In this document: positions 24,283 through 32,614 of the stretch, one piece after another
Numbering within the stretch: position 1 is the first letter of the stretch
Layout: each line of letters begins with the position of its first letter
Assembly: GCA_964540965.1 (NCBI GenBank)
Contig: CAZIOT010000003.1
Span: forward strand, 62,001 to 126,000
DNA: 64,000 nt
Reading direction: 5' to 3'
Origin: JADYZU01 sp964540965
GTDB lineage: Bacteria; Pseudomonadota; Alphaproteobacteria; Rhodobacterales; Rhodobacteraceae
The notes under the pieces: generated by a model
Databases searched by the model: none
What the model saw: the letters and a program-made list of their open reading frames with translations, nothing else
Told to the model about the DNA's origin: nothing
Program-made: the position numbers and the translations under genes

Positions 24283-26685
24283 ATGGACCTGCCCCCTGCC
24301 CTTTCCGACTGGTTCGCCGCCCGCGGCTGGAGCCTGCATCCCCATCAGGCCCAGATGCTTGCGCGCGCCGGCGAACCGTCGCTGCTGCTGATCGCCCCCA
24401 CCGGCGGCGGCAAGACGCTGGCCGGGTTCCTGCCGACGCTGGCCGAACTGGCGGACGGGCGGCATCGCGGGCTGCACACCCTTTATGTCAGCCCGCTCAA
24501 GGCGCTGGCCGCCGATATCCGCCGCAACCTGATGTCCCCAATCGAGGGCGCCGGCCTGCCGATCCGGGTCGAGGACCGGACCGGCGACACCTCGTCCCAC
24601 ACCAAGCGCCGCCAGCGCGCCGATCCGCCGCACATCCTGCTGACCACGCCCGAAAGCCTGGCGCTGCTGGTCAGTTATCCCGATGCGCCGCGCATGTTCG
24701 CCGGGCTGGAGCGGGTCATCGTCGACGAGATCCACGCACTGGCGGAATCGAAGCGCGGCGATCAGCTGGTGCTTGCGCTGTCGCGCCTGCAAAGCCTTGC
24801 CCCCGGCCTGCGCCGCGTCGGCCTGTCGGCGACGGTCGAGGACCCGCCGGCGCTGGCCCGCTTTCTGGCCCGCCATCCCGACCCCTGCCCGATCCTGCAT
24901 GCCGATCCCGGCCCCGACCCCGACATTTCCATGCTGGTGACCGAGGCTCCGCCGCCATGGTCGGGCGGTGGCGCCGCCTATGCCATCCCGGCGGTGCTGG
25001 ATCTGGTCAAGCGCCACAAGACGACGCTGATCTTTCACAATACGCGGGCGCAGGCGGAAATCTTTTTCCATAACCTGTGGTTGCAGAATGCCGAAAATCT
25101 GCCCATCGCCATCCACCACGGCAGCCTTGCCCGCGAACAAAGGCTGGCGGTCGAGGCGGCGATGGTCGTAGGCCGCTTGCGCGCCGTGGTCTGCACCGGC
25201 ACGCTGGATCTGGGCATCGACTGGGGCGATGTCGATCTGGTGGTGCAGATCGGCGCGCCGAAGAACGTCAAACGCCTGGTCCAGCGCATCGGCCGCGCCA
25301 ATCACCGCTACAACGCGCCGTCCCGGGCGGTGCTGGTCCCCGCCAACCGGTTCGAGGTCGTCGAATGCGTCGCGGCGCTCGAGGCCGCCCGGGAACGCGA
25401 TCTGGATGGCGATCCGCGCGGGCCGGGGCCGCGCGACGTGCTGTGCCAGCATATCCTGATCGCCGCCTGCGCCGGACCGTTCAGCGCCGACGCCCTGTTC
25501 GCCGAGGTCGCCGGCGCCGGCGCCTATGCCGGGCTGACGCGGGCCGAGTTCGACGCCTGCCTCGATTTCTGTGCCACCGGCGGCTATGGCCTGCGCGCCT
25601 ATGACCGCTGGCGGCGGCTGCAACAGCGGCCCGACGGCCTTTGGCAATTGCGCGATCCGCGGGCGGCGGCGCGGATCCGGCTGAACCTTGGCACCATACA
25701 GGATACCGACCGGCTCAAGGTGCGGCTGCGCGGCAACGGCCAGCCCCTGGGCGAGATCGAGGAATCCTTTGCCGCGCAACTGTCGCCCGGCGACACCTTC
25801 CTGATTGCCGGCCAGATCGTCCGCTTTGACGGGTTGCGCGAGATGGTGGTCGAGGTCAGCCGCTCGCCCCTGCGCCGGCCGAAGGTTGCCGTGTTCGAGG
25901 GCACGACCTTTGCCACATCGACCCGGCTTTCGGCGAGGATCCTGCGCATGTTCCGGCAGGACAGCTGGCCCGACCTGCCCGACCACACCGCCCGCTGGCT
26001 TACCCTCCAGCGCGAGCAATCGCATCTGCCGCGCGCCGACCGGCTGCTGGTCGAGACCTTTCCCCATGACGGGCTTTGGCACAATTGCATCTACGGTTTC
26101 GCCGGGCGCAATGCGCAGCAGACGCTGGGCCTGCTTCTGACCAAGGGGATGGAGGCGCAGGGCCTTGATCCGCTTGGCTTTGTCGCCACCGACTATGCAA
26201 CGCTGATCTGGGGGCTTAAGCCGGTCGCCGACCCGGAGCCCCTGTTCGACCTGACCGCGCTGCGCGACGGCTTTGACCAATGGCTGACCGGCAATGCGGT
26301 GATGAAACGCACCTTCCGCGCCGTCGCCACCATCGCCGGCCTGATCGAGCGCAACCGTCCCGGCGCACGCAGCACCGGGCGGCAGGCGACGTTTTCGTCC
26401 GACATCCTCTATGACACGCTGACCCGATATGACCCCGGCCACCTGCTGCTTGACATCACCCGGGCCGAGGCGCTGCGCGGTCTGGTGGATTTCGGCCGGA
26501 TCGAGGAGATGCTGGCCCGCACCGGCGGCCGCATCGACCATGTGCAGACCGACCGGCTGACGCCGCTGGCCGCCCCCCTGATGCTGGAACACGGCCGCGT
26601 GCCCATCGCCGGAGCGGGACGCGAGCGGATGGCCGCCGAGATCGCCGCAAGGATGCTGGCCGAGGCCGGGCTGGACCTGCTGTGA
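24283..26685 (+). CDS. Ligase-associated DNA damage response DEXH-box helicase
   Basis: An 800-residue SF2 helicase of the Lhr-like, ligase-associated group. Motif I PTGGGKTLAGFLP is near residue 40, motif II VIVDEIHAL near 147, SAT about 35 residues later, and motif VI LVQRIGRANHRYN near 333. A winged-helix and the large C-terminal Lhr-type domain follow. Such helicases usually cluster with PdeM, an exonuclease and an ATP-dependent DNA ligase in a repair set. Here only pdeM adjoins (39 bp downstream); the ligase and exonuclease are not in the window. Upstream are 93 bp and the 25-nt repeat. Confidence 0.92.
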   Translation: MDLPPALSDWFAARGWSLHPHQAQMLARAGEPSLLLIAPTGGGKTLAGFLPTLAELADGRHRGLHTLYVSPLKALAADIRRNLMSPIEGAGLPIRVEDRTGDTSSHTKRRQRADPPHILLTTPESLALLVSYPDAPRMFAGLERVIVDEIHALAESKRGDQLVLALSRLQSLAPGLRRVGLSATVEDPPALARFLARHPDPCPILHADPGPDPDISMLVTEAPPPWSGGGAAYAIPAVLDLVKRHKTTLIFHNTRAQAEIFFHNLWLQNAENLPIAIHHGSLAREQRLAVEAAMVVGRLRAVVCTGTLDLGIDWGDVDLVVQIGAPKNVKRLVQRIGRANHRYNAPSRAVLVPANRFEVVECVAALEAARERDLDGDPRGPGPRDVLCQHILIAACAGPFSADALFAEVAGAGAYAGLTRAEFDACLDFCATGGYGLRAYDRWRRLQQRPDGLWQLRDPRAAARIRLNLGTIQDTDRLKVRLRGNGQPLGEIEESFAAQLSPGDTFLIAGQIVRFDGLREMVVEVSRSPLRRPKVAVFEGTTFATSTRLSARILRMFRQDSWPDLPDHTARWLTLQREQSHLPRADRLLVETFPHDGLWHNCIYGFAGRNAQQTLGLLLTKGMEAQGLDPLGFVATDYATLIWGLKPVADPEPLFDLTALRDGFDQWLTGNAVMKRTFRAVATIAGLIERNRPGARSTGRQATFSSDILYDTLTRYDPGHLLLDITRAEALRGLVDFGRIEEMLARTGGRIDHVQTDRLTPLAAPLMLEHGRVPIAGAGRERMAAEIAARMLAEAGLDLL

Positions 26686-26724
26686 CCCCTTGCCTTGGGC
26701 CACGCGGCTTGGCAGGAACACATC

Positions 26725-27423
26725 ATGAACGGGCAGAATTTCCACCTGTCGGGCGTGCTGATGACCGCCCTGCCATCGGGCGCGCTGTGGCTGCCGGGGG
26801 CGGGGCTGCTCTGCGTCTCGGACCTGCATCTGGGCAAGTCCGACCGGGTTGCCCGCAGACTGGGGCTGATGCTGCCGCCCTATGAAGTCGCGGCCACGCT
26901 TGACCGGCTGGATGCCGACCTTGCCGCGACCGCGCCCGCGACGGTCATCTGCCTTGGCGACAGTTTCGACGATCTGGCCGCCGCCGACAGCCTGACCCTG
27001 CCCGAACGGCTGCGGCTGACCGCCATGCAGGCCGGCCGGCGCTGGATCTGGATCGAGGGCAACCATGATTCGGGGCCGGTCGATCTGGGCGGCACCCATC
27101 TGGCCGAGTATCGCGAGGGGGCGCTGACCTTTCGCCATATCGCGGTGCCGGGCGCCGTGGGCGAGGTGTCGGGGCACTACCACCCCAAGGCCGCCCTGCC
27201 CGGCGCCGGCTCTCGGCCCTGTTTCGTCACTGACGGGCGGCGGCTGATCCTGCCGGCCTATGGCGCCTATACCGGCGGTTTGTCGGCCGCGACCCCGGTC
27301 CTACGCGATCTTTTCGACGACCGCGCCGTTGCGATCCTTACCGGCCGGCGTTGTCTGACGGTTCCGCTGCCGGGTCAAGATCGGGGCGCGCGGCGGCCAG
27401 CGCATCGCGGTAGGTCCGGCTGA
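26725..27423 (+). CDS. pdeM: Ligase-associated DNA damage response endonuclease PdeM
   Basis: A 232-residue calcineurin-like metallophosphoesterase. The metal-binding motifs are visible in order: SDLHLG (about 30), LGDSFDD (about 78), GNHDS (about 111) and GHYHPKA (about 150). The family acts with the adjacent DEXH helicase in DNA damage response. The ATG at 26725 (MNGQNFHLSG) is preceded by AGGA; a further start upstream would overlap the spacer only. Its last 86 bp overlap the convergent LytTR gene, so the C-terminal residues (QDRGARRPAHRGRSG) are read from sequence that also encodes the LytTR protein's tail. Confidence 0.92.
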   Translation: MNGQNFHLSGVLMTALPSGALWLPGAGLLCVSDLHLGKSDRVARRLGLMLPPYEVAATLDRLDADLAATAPATVICLGDSFDDLAAADSLTLPERLRLTAMQAGRRWIWIEGNHDSGPVDLGGTHLAEYREGALTFRHIAVPGAVGEVSGHYHPKAALPGAGSRPCFVTDGRRLILPAYGAYTGGLSAATPVLRDLFDDRAVAILTGRRCLTVPLPGQDRGARRPAHRGRSG

Positions 27424-28132
27424 CCGGCAGTTCGCTGCCGTCCCGCAGCACCACAAGCTCGCGCGAGCCGCGGCGCAGCCGCGCGGCGATCTGGTCGCGC
27501 GCCACCCAATGCGAGCGGTGCAACAGCATCCCGTCAAGGCCCTCGGCCTCGGCCACGGCATCGGAAAACCGCATCAGCAGGCGGTGGGCGGCGCCGGTGG
27601 TGTCGCGGATCTCGACATAATGGTCATCGACCGAGATCGAGACGATGCTGGCCTGCCCGTTCAGCCCGATCCGGCGCAACAGCGGCGGCGCCGGTGGCGC
27701 GGGCGGCTCCGGCGGGGCGGCGGGCGCCTGCCGTTCGAACATGAGGCGCAGAAAGCGGATCACCGTGCCGACCAGAGCAACGCAGGCGGCCAGATAGACC
27801 ATGCCGCCCGGCGCCAGCACCGGCCAGCGGAAGAACAGGTTCAGCAGGAACATGAACGGCGTGAAGGCCAGCGTGAAGGCGCCGATCACCGCCGCTTCGC
27901 GCAGGATGGGCGGCCAGTCGGCGGCCCGATTCTCGACCAGCGGTTCGATGATGAAGGCCGCCAGCACCGACACCGTGACCACCAGAAGCCAATAGGCCAG
28001 CCGCGGCGCCAGCGCCAGTGTCGCATAGGTGCCGAAGGGTCCGGCAAGTCCGATGGCGACGGCAACCGCCGCCATCACCAGCAATGTCCGCGGCGCCCTG
28101 AATCGGGCCGCCGCCTGTCGCACGAACTCCAC
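27338..28132 (-). CDS. Membrane-anchored LytTR DNA-binding regulator
   Basis: 264 residues. The first ~135 residues contain four TM helices. A Pro/Ala-rich linker (PAAPPEPPAPPAPP) leads to a C-terminal LytTR domain (about 160-250: SISVDDHYVEIRDTTGAAHRLLMRFSDAV, HRSHWVARDQIA, VVLRDGSELPVSRTYRD). LytTR domains bind DNA through beta strands. A transcription factor fixed in the membrane implies that a signal is sensed there; targets are unknown. The 3' 86 bp overlap pdeM head-on. The gene is divergent from the arsR-type gene, with a 119-bp shared promoter region. Confidence 0.88.
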   Translation of the reverse strand: MEFVRQAAARFRAPRTLLVMAAVAVAIGLAGPFGTYATLALAPRLAYWLLVVTVSVLAAFIIEPLVENRAADWPPILREAAVIGAFTLAFTPFMFLLNLFFRWPVLAPGGMVYLAACVALVGTVIRFLRLMFERQAPAAPPEPPAPPAPPLLRRIGLNGQASIVSISVDDHYVEIRDTTGAAHRLLMRFSDAVAEAEGLDGMLLHRSHWVARDQIAARLRRGSRELVVLRDGSELPVSRTYRDALAAARPDLDPAAEPSDNAGR

Positions 28133-28215
28133 CCTGCCCCCGACAACCCTGCAAACACTTGCGAATCCTGCCTCAAGCCGGGGGGATGCGCAACCGGGCG
28201 ACGAAAGAGGGGGGC

Positions 28216-28251
28216 TTGCCTTTGATTAAATACTCGCTTATATAAACAAGC
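28216..28251 (+). promoter_or_regulatory. Promoter and probable operator of the ArsR-type gene
   Basis: TTGCCT (28216-28221), a 17-bp spacer and TATATA (28239-28244) form a good sigma70 promoter. The expected start of transcription falls at about 28251, directly at the ATG (28252). An imperfect 16-bp palindrome, GCTTATATAAACAAGC (28236-28251), covers the -10 box and is a plausible autoregulatory site. Confidence 0.6.
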
Positions 28252-28608
28252 ATGCAAATACAGCCCAGCGACCTTGTCCTGACCGCGCTCGCCGATCCGA
28301 CCCGGCGCGCGATCCTTGCCCAGCTGGCGCAGGGCGAAATTACCGCGGGCGAGGTGGCGGCGCCGTTTGCCATGACGCAACCGGCGGTTTCTCATCACCT
28401 CAAGGTTCTGGAACGCGCCGGGCTGATCCGGCGGCGGATCGACGGCCAGCGCCGCCCCTGCCGTCTGGTGCCCGAGGCGCTGGCCCCGGTGGAACGCTGG
28501 CTCGCCGATCTGCGGCGGGCGATGGAACAGAACTATGCAAGGCTGGACGCCGTTCTGGCCGATGACAGCAATTTCAACGAAGGAACCGGCAATGACCCTG
28601 ACAGTTGA
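28252..28608 (+). CDS. ArsR-family transcriptional regulator
   Basis: A 118-residue winged-helix protein: VLTALADPTRRAILAQLAQGEITAGEVAAPF and recognition helix MTQPAVSHHLKVLERAGLIRRR are textbook ArsR/SmtB. No metal-binding Cys cluster is seen, so it probably belongs to the non-metal ArsR group that pairs with SRPBCC proteins. There is no Shine-Dalgarno sequence before the ATG and the promoter predicts a leaderless mRNA. The gene overlaps the next one by 17 bp, and the three genes to 29463 look like one operon. Confidence 0.92.
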   Translation: MQIQPSDLVLTALADPTRRAILAQLAQGEITAGEVAAPFAMTQPAVSHHLKVLERAGLIRRRIDGQRRPCRLVPEALAPVERWLADLRRAMEQNYARLDAVLADDSNFNEGTGNDPDS

Positions 28609-29062
28609 CCGCACCAGCCCGACCACCCTGGTCTGCTCGCGCTATTTCAACGCCCCGCCCGAACGGGTCTGGGCGGCGCATACCGTGCCGGAATTGCTGA
28701 AGAAATGGCAGACCGGCCCCGATGGCTGGTCGATGCCGGACTGCGAAATCGACCTGCGCGCCGGCGGCTCCATGCGGCTGGTCTGGCGCGAAGAGGCGAC
28801 CGGCGCCAGCTTTTCCATGACCGCGCGAATCGAGACCTGCGAACCGCCGCACCGCTTGGTCCATGTCGAGACGATGCATCTGCCCGATCCGACTCCGGAA
28901 AACCGCGTGGAAACCCGGTTCGATCCCGAAGGACCGGGGACGCGGATGACCCTGACCATGCATGTCACCTCGCCCGAGACGATGGAGGCGATGATCGCCA
29001 CCGGCATGACCGAGGGTATGGAAGCGTCCTATGCCCGGCTTGACGCCGGGTTCCAGGGATGA
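28592..29062 (+). CDS. SRPBCC (AHSA1-type) domain protein
   Basis: 156 residues of the Bet v1-like AHSA1 family: SRYFNAPPERVWAAHTVPELLKKWQ at the start, a central IDLRAGGSMRLVWRE, and a C-terminal helix (PETMEAMIATGMTEGMEASYARLDAGF). The fold has a hydrophobic pocket; ligands are not predictable. The ATG at 28592 has AAGGA about 7 nt upstream and lies inside the arsR gene. ArsR/SRPBCC pairs are common and usually autoregulated. The stop overlaps the next start in ATGA. Confidence 0.9.
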   Translation: MTLTVDRTSPTTLVCSRYFNAPPERVWAAHTVPELLKKWQTGPDGWSMPDCEIDLRAGGSMRLVWREEATGASFSMTARIETCEPPHRLVHVETMHLPDPTPENRVETRFDPEGPGTRMTLTMHVTSPETMEAMIATGMTEGMEASYARLDAGFQG

Positions 29063-29463
29063 CCGCCCTGCCGGCGCCGATCGCGGCCTACAACGCCGGG
29101 CAACCGCCCGACCGCGCGGCGATCTGCGACCGGCTGGCGACAGGGATTGCCGCCGGCCTGCCGGACGCCGCGGCCAAGATCTGGCATGGCGGGCCGGTGT
29201 GGTTTCTGGCCGAGAATCCGGTGGTCGGCTACTGGGTCCGCAAGTCCGAGGTCCGCCTGCTGTTCTGGAGCGGCCAGTCCTTTGACGAGCCCGACCTGAT
29301 CCCCGAGGGCAAGTTCAAGGCGGCCGAGGCGCATTATCGCGACGCCGCCGAGATCGACAGCGACGCCCTCGCGCGCTGGCTGGTCAAGGCGCGCCACATC
29401 CAGTGGGATTATCGCAACATCGTCCGGCGCAAGGGCGTGCTCTTGCGCCTGGGCGAAGGCTAG
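29059..29463 (+). CDS. DUF1801 domain protein
   Basis: 134 residues of the YdhG/DUF1801 fold: LPDAAAKIWHGGPVWFLAENPVVGYWVRKSEVRLLFWSG is the conserved core, and KARHIQWDYRNIVRRKG the C-terminal helix. The function is unknown; these small proteins often travel with ArsR/SRPBCC genes, as here. Translation is probably coupled to the upstream gene through a 4-bp overlap. Its stop abuts the stop of convergent folD. Confidence 0.85.
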   Translation: MTALPAPIAAYNAGQPPDRAAICDRLATGIAAGLPDAAAKIWHGGPVWFLAENPVVGYWVRKSEVRLLFWSGQSFDEPDLIPEGKFKAAEAHYRDAAEIDSDALARWLVKARHIQWDYRNIVRRKGVLLRLGEG

Positions 29464-30354
29464 TCAGGCCGTCAGCCCCTCGGGTTCCGGCAGGCCGTGG
29501 CTGCGGCAGCAGGCCGTCAGCGTGTTGGCAAGCAGGCAGGCGATGGTCATCGGTCCGCACCCGCCCGGCACCGGGGTGATCGCCCCGGCGACGGCGGCGG
29601 CGCTGGCGTAATCGACATCGCCGACCAGCACCGCCTTGCCGTCGCGGTTCACGCGGTTGATGCCGACGTCGATCACCGTGGCGCCGGGGCGGATCCAGTC
29701 GCCCTTGACCATTTCCGGCCGGCCGACCGCGGCCACCACGATATCGGCCCGGCGCACCACCGCCGGCAGATCAGCCGTGCGGCTATGGGCGATGGTCACG
29801 GTGCAGTTGTCGCCCAGCAGAAGCTGTGCCATCGGCTTGCCGACGATGTTCGACCGGCCGATGACCACCGCGCTTTTTCCCGACAGGCTGCCCAGATGGT
29901 CGCGCAGCAGCATCAGACAGCCCAGCGGCGTGCAGGGCACCATGGCCTTCTGCCCGGTCCCCAACAGCCCGACATTCGAAATGTGAAAACCGTCGACATC
30001 CTTGGCCGGGTCGATCGTATTGATGACCAGATCGGCGTCCAGATGCGCAGGCAACGGAAGTTGCACAAGAATTCCGTGGACGGCCGGATCGTCGTTCAGC
30101 CGCCGCACCAACGCGAGCAAGTCGGATTCAGAGGTATCCGCCGGCAGCCTGTGTTCGAAAGAGGCCATTCCGACCTCGACCGTCTGTTTGCCCTTCGACC
30201 GGACATAGACCTGGCTTGCCGGATCCTCGCCCACCAGAACCACGGCCAGACCGGGGGTCAGGCCGTTCTCCTCTTTCAGGCGGGCGACATGGCCGGCGAC
30301 CTTTTCGCGCACCCTTGCCGCAAAGGCGCGGCCGTCGATCACCGTGGCAGTCAT
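29464..30354 (-). CDS. folD: Methylene-THF dehydrogenase / methenyl-THF cyclohydrolase FolD
   Basis: 296 residues. FolD interconverts 5,10-methylene-THF and 10-formyl-THF with NADP+. Signature segments are YVRSKGKQTVEVGM (catalytic Lys region), VQLPLPAHLD, DVDGFHISNVGLL, the Rossmann motif VVIGRSNIVGKPMAQLLL, and TPVPGGCGPMTIACLL. The start at 30354 overlaps the stop of the chorismate mutase gene by 4 bp (ATGA). With fhs upstream in the same orientation, this is a one-carbon operon; sarcosine oxidase at 53-58 kb would supply methylene-THF. Confidence 0.96.
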   Translation of the reverse strand: MTATVIDGRAFAARVREKVAGHVARLKEENGLTPGLAVVLVGEDPASQVYVRSKGKQTVEVGMASFEHRLPADTSESDLLALVRRLNDDPAVHGILVQLPLPAHLDADLVINTIDPAKDVDGFHISNVGLLGTGQKAMVPCTPLGCLMLLRDHLGSLSGKSAVVIGRSNIVGKPMAQLLLGDNCTVTIAHSRTADLPAVVRRADIVVAAVGRPEMVKGDWIRPGATVIDVGINRVNRDGKAVLVGDVDYASAAAVAGAITPVPGGCGPMTIACLLANTLTACCRSHGLPEPEGLTA

Positions 30355-30665
30355 CGGGTTTCCCTTTCGGATACGGCCCGCAGATGGCTTTCCTCGCGGG
30401 AGATGGACCATTCGATCAGGCGGCGCCACAGATCCTCGGCCAGATCGGCGGGCAGGCCCTGCGCCGCCGCCTCGCGCCGGACATTGGCCACCACCTCTTC
30501 GACCCGGGGCGAGATGCGGGCGGGCAGGCCCTCGGCCGCCTTGATCTGCGCCGCCCGGTCTATATGGGCGGCACGTTCGGCCAGAAGGGCGATCAGCGCC
30601 CGGTCCAGCCGGTCGATCCCGGCGCGGATTTCGCGCATCGTCGTCATCTCGGCAGGGCTCTGCAT
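30351..30665 (-). CDS. Chorismate mutase, AroQ type
   Basis: A 104-residue helical mutase: IRAGIDRLDRALIALLAERAAHIDRAAQIKA, the second helix with ISPRVEEVVANVRREAAAQGL, and LWRRLIEWSISREESHL. It should convert chorismate to prephenate on the way to Phe and Tyr. It has no ACT or dehydratase domain, so it is monofunctional. The start at 30665 has a weak GAGAG upstream; ATGs at 30647 and 30638 are alternatives. It lies between fhs (56 bp upstream) and folD (4-bp overlap). Its place in a C1 operon is odd but seems recurrent in this group. Confidence 0.87.
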   Translation of the reverse strand: MQSPAEMTTMREIRAGIDRLDRALIALLAERAAHIDRAAQIKAAEGLPARISPRVEEVVANVRREAAAQGLPADLAEDLWRRLIEWSISREESHLRAVSERETR

Positions 30666-30721
30666 CGGGCTCTCGTCGTGGACTGCCCCCGTTTCGGGGA
30701 AAGCCCGGCGGTTTGCAAGCC

Positions 30722-32398
30722 TCAGAACAGCCCCTCGATCTGGCCCTCGGCATTCAGGCCGATCACTTCGGCCGACGGCACCCGCGGCAGGCCGGGCATG
30801 GTCATGATCTCGCCGCAGATGACCACGATAAAGCCGGCGCCGGCCGACAGCCGCACTTCGCGCACCGGCACCGAATGCCCTGTGGGCGCGCCGCGCAGGT
30901 TGGGGTCGGTCGAGAAGCTGTATTGCGTTTTCGCCATGCAGACCGGCAGGTGGCCGTAACCCGCCGCCTCCCAGGCGCGCAACTGATCGCGGATCGCCTT
31001 GTCGGCCAGCACCTCGTCCGCGTGGTAGATGCGCTTGGCGATGGTCTCGATCTTCTGGAACAGGCCCATGTCGTCGGGGTAAAGCGGCGCGAAATGCGCC
31101 CCGCCGCCTTCGGCAAGCTGGACCACCTTGCGGGCCAGCGCCTCGGCCCCGGCGCCGCCTTCGGCCCAGTGCCGGCAGAGGATCGCCTCGGCGCCCTGCG
31201 CGGCAACATAATCCTTGACCGCCTGGATCTCGGCCTCGGTGTCGGAATGGAAATGGTTGATCGCCACGACCACCGGCACGCCGAAGGATTTCACATTCGC
31301 GATGTGCCGTCCCAGATTCGGGCAGCCTTTCTGCACGGCACTTACATTTTCCGAACCAAGGTCGGCTTTCGCCACGCCGCCGTTCATCTTCATCGCCCGC
31401 ACGGTGGCGACGATGACCGCCGCCGAGGGCTTGAGCCCCGCCTTGCGGCACTTGATGTCAAAGAACTTTTCCGCGCCCAGATCGGCGCCGAACCCGGCTT
31501 CGGTCACGACATATTCGCCCAGCTTCAGGGCGGTCGTCGTCGCCATCACCGAATTGCAGCCATGGGCGATATTGGCAAAGGGCCCGCCATGGACGAAGGC
31601 CGGGTTGTTTTCCAGCGTCTGCACCAGGTTCGGCTGCATCGCATCCTTGAGCAGCACCGTCATGGCGCCATCGGCCTTGAGATCGCGGCAATAGACCGGG
31701 CTCTTGTCGCGGCGATAGGCGACGACGATGCGGCCAAGGCGTTCCTGCAGATCGGCCAGATCGCGCGACAGGCAGAGGATCGCCATGACCTCGGACGCGA
31801 CGGTGATGTCAAAGCCGGTCTGCCGCGGAAACCCGTTCGACACCCCGCCAAGGCTGACCACGATGTCGCGCAGCGCGCGGTCGTTCATGTCCATCACCCG
31901 CCGCCACACCACGCGGCGTTCGTCGATGTTCAGCTCGTTGCCCCAGTAGATATGGTTGTCGATCATCGCCGACAGCAGGTTGTGGGCGCTGGTGATGGCA
32001 TGGAAATCGCCGGTGAAATGGAGGTTCATGTCCTCCATCGGCACGATCTGCGACATGCCGCCGCCGGCCGCGCCGCCCTTCATGCCGAAGTTGGGGCCAA
32101 GGCTCGCCTCGCGGATGCAGACCACGGCGCGCTTGCCGATCCGGTTCAGCGCGTCGCCAAGGCCGACGGTCGTGGTCGTCTTGCCCTCGCCGGCCGGGGT
32201 CGGGTTGATCGCGGTGACAAGGATCAGCTTGCCGTCGGCGCGGTCCTTCAGCCCGGCGATGAACCCCTGCGCGACCTTGGCCTTGTCATGGCCATAGGGG
32301 ATCAGATCCGCCGCCGGAATCCCCAGCCGGGCGCCGATGTCCTGGATGGGTTTCTTTTGCGCCGCACGGGCGATCTCGATGTCGGTCCTGTGGCTCAT
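30722..32398 (-). CDS. fhs: Formate--tetrahydrofolate ligase
   Basis: 558 residues. Fhs makes 10-formyl-THF from formate, THF and ATP. The P-loop TPAGEGKTTTTVGLGDAL is near residue 65; other family blocks are REASLGPNFGMKGGAAGGG, HFTGDFHAI, HNLLSAMIDNH and VVVAINHFHSDTEAE. The start at 32398 has GGAGG 5-9 nt upstream. It is the first gene of the fhs/chorismate mutase/folD operon. The 216 bp upstream, to the stop of tam, contain the promoter but nothing else that I can identify. Confidence 0.96.
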   Translation of the reverse strand: MSHRTDIEIARAAQKKPIQDIGARLGIPAADLIPYGHDKAKVAQGFIAGLKDRADGKLILVTAINPTPAGEGKTTTTVGLGDALNRIGKRAVVCIREASLGPNFGMKGGAAGGGMSQIVPMEDMNLHFTGDFHAITSAHNLLSAMIDNHIYWGNELNIDERRVVWRRVMDMNDRALRDIVVSLGGVSNGFPRQTGFDITVASEVMAILCLSRDLADLQERLGRIVVAYRRDKSPVYCRDLKADGAMTVLLKDAMQPNLVQTLENNPAFVHGGPFANIAHGCNSVMATTTALKLGEYVVTEAGFGADLGAEKFFDIKCRKAGLKPSAAVIVATVRAMKMNGGVAKADLGSENVSAVQKGCPNLGRHIANVKSFGVPVVVAINHFHSDTEAEIQAVKDYVAAQGAEAILCRHWAEGGAGAEALARKVVQLAEGGGAHFAPLYPDDMGLFQKIETIAKRIYHADEVLADKAIRDQLRAWEAAGYGHLPVCMAKTQYSFSTDPNLRGAPTGHSVPVREVRLSAGAGFIVVICGEIMTMPGLPRVPSAEVIGLNAEGQIEGLF

Positions 32399-32614
32399 CT
32401 CGGTTCCTCCTGTCCCCGGCGCTGGAATACAAGCGCCCGAACCCTGGCCGAACGGCAATTCCGACATGCCAGGTCGCGAAATCGGCAAGGATGCGGATTC
32501 AGCGCGCCGCGCGCTGGCCGCCCAGGAACGGCCGCAGTGGCGGAGGGTCTTGCCGCGCGGCTGCCCGGCCCGGTCAGGTGAGGGTGCGCCGCAGATCACT
32601 CGCCCTCGGGGCTG

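Noticed and set aside
24208..27183. A 991-codon open frame on the minus strand
   Set aside because: Antisense to the DEXH helicase and pdeM, both with complete motifs.
30713..32581. A 622-codon open frame on the plus strand
   Set aside because: Antisense to fhs, whose identity is certain.
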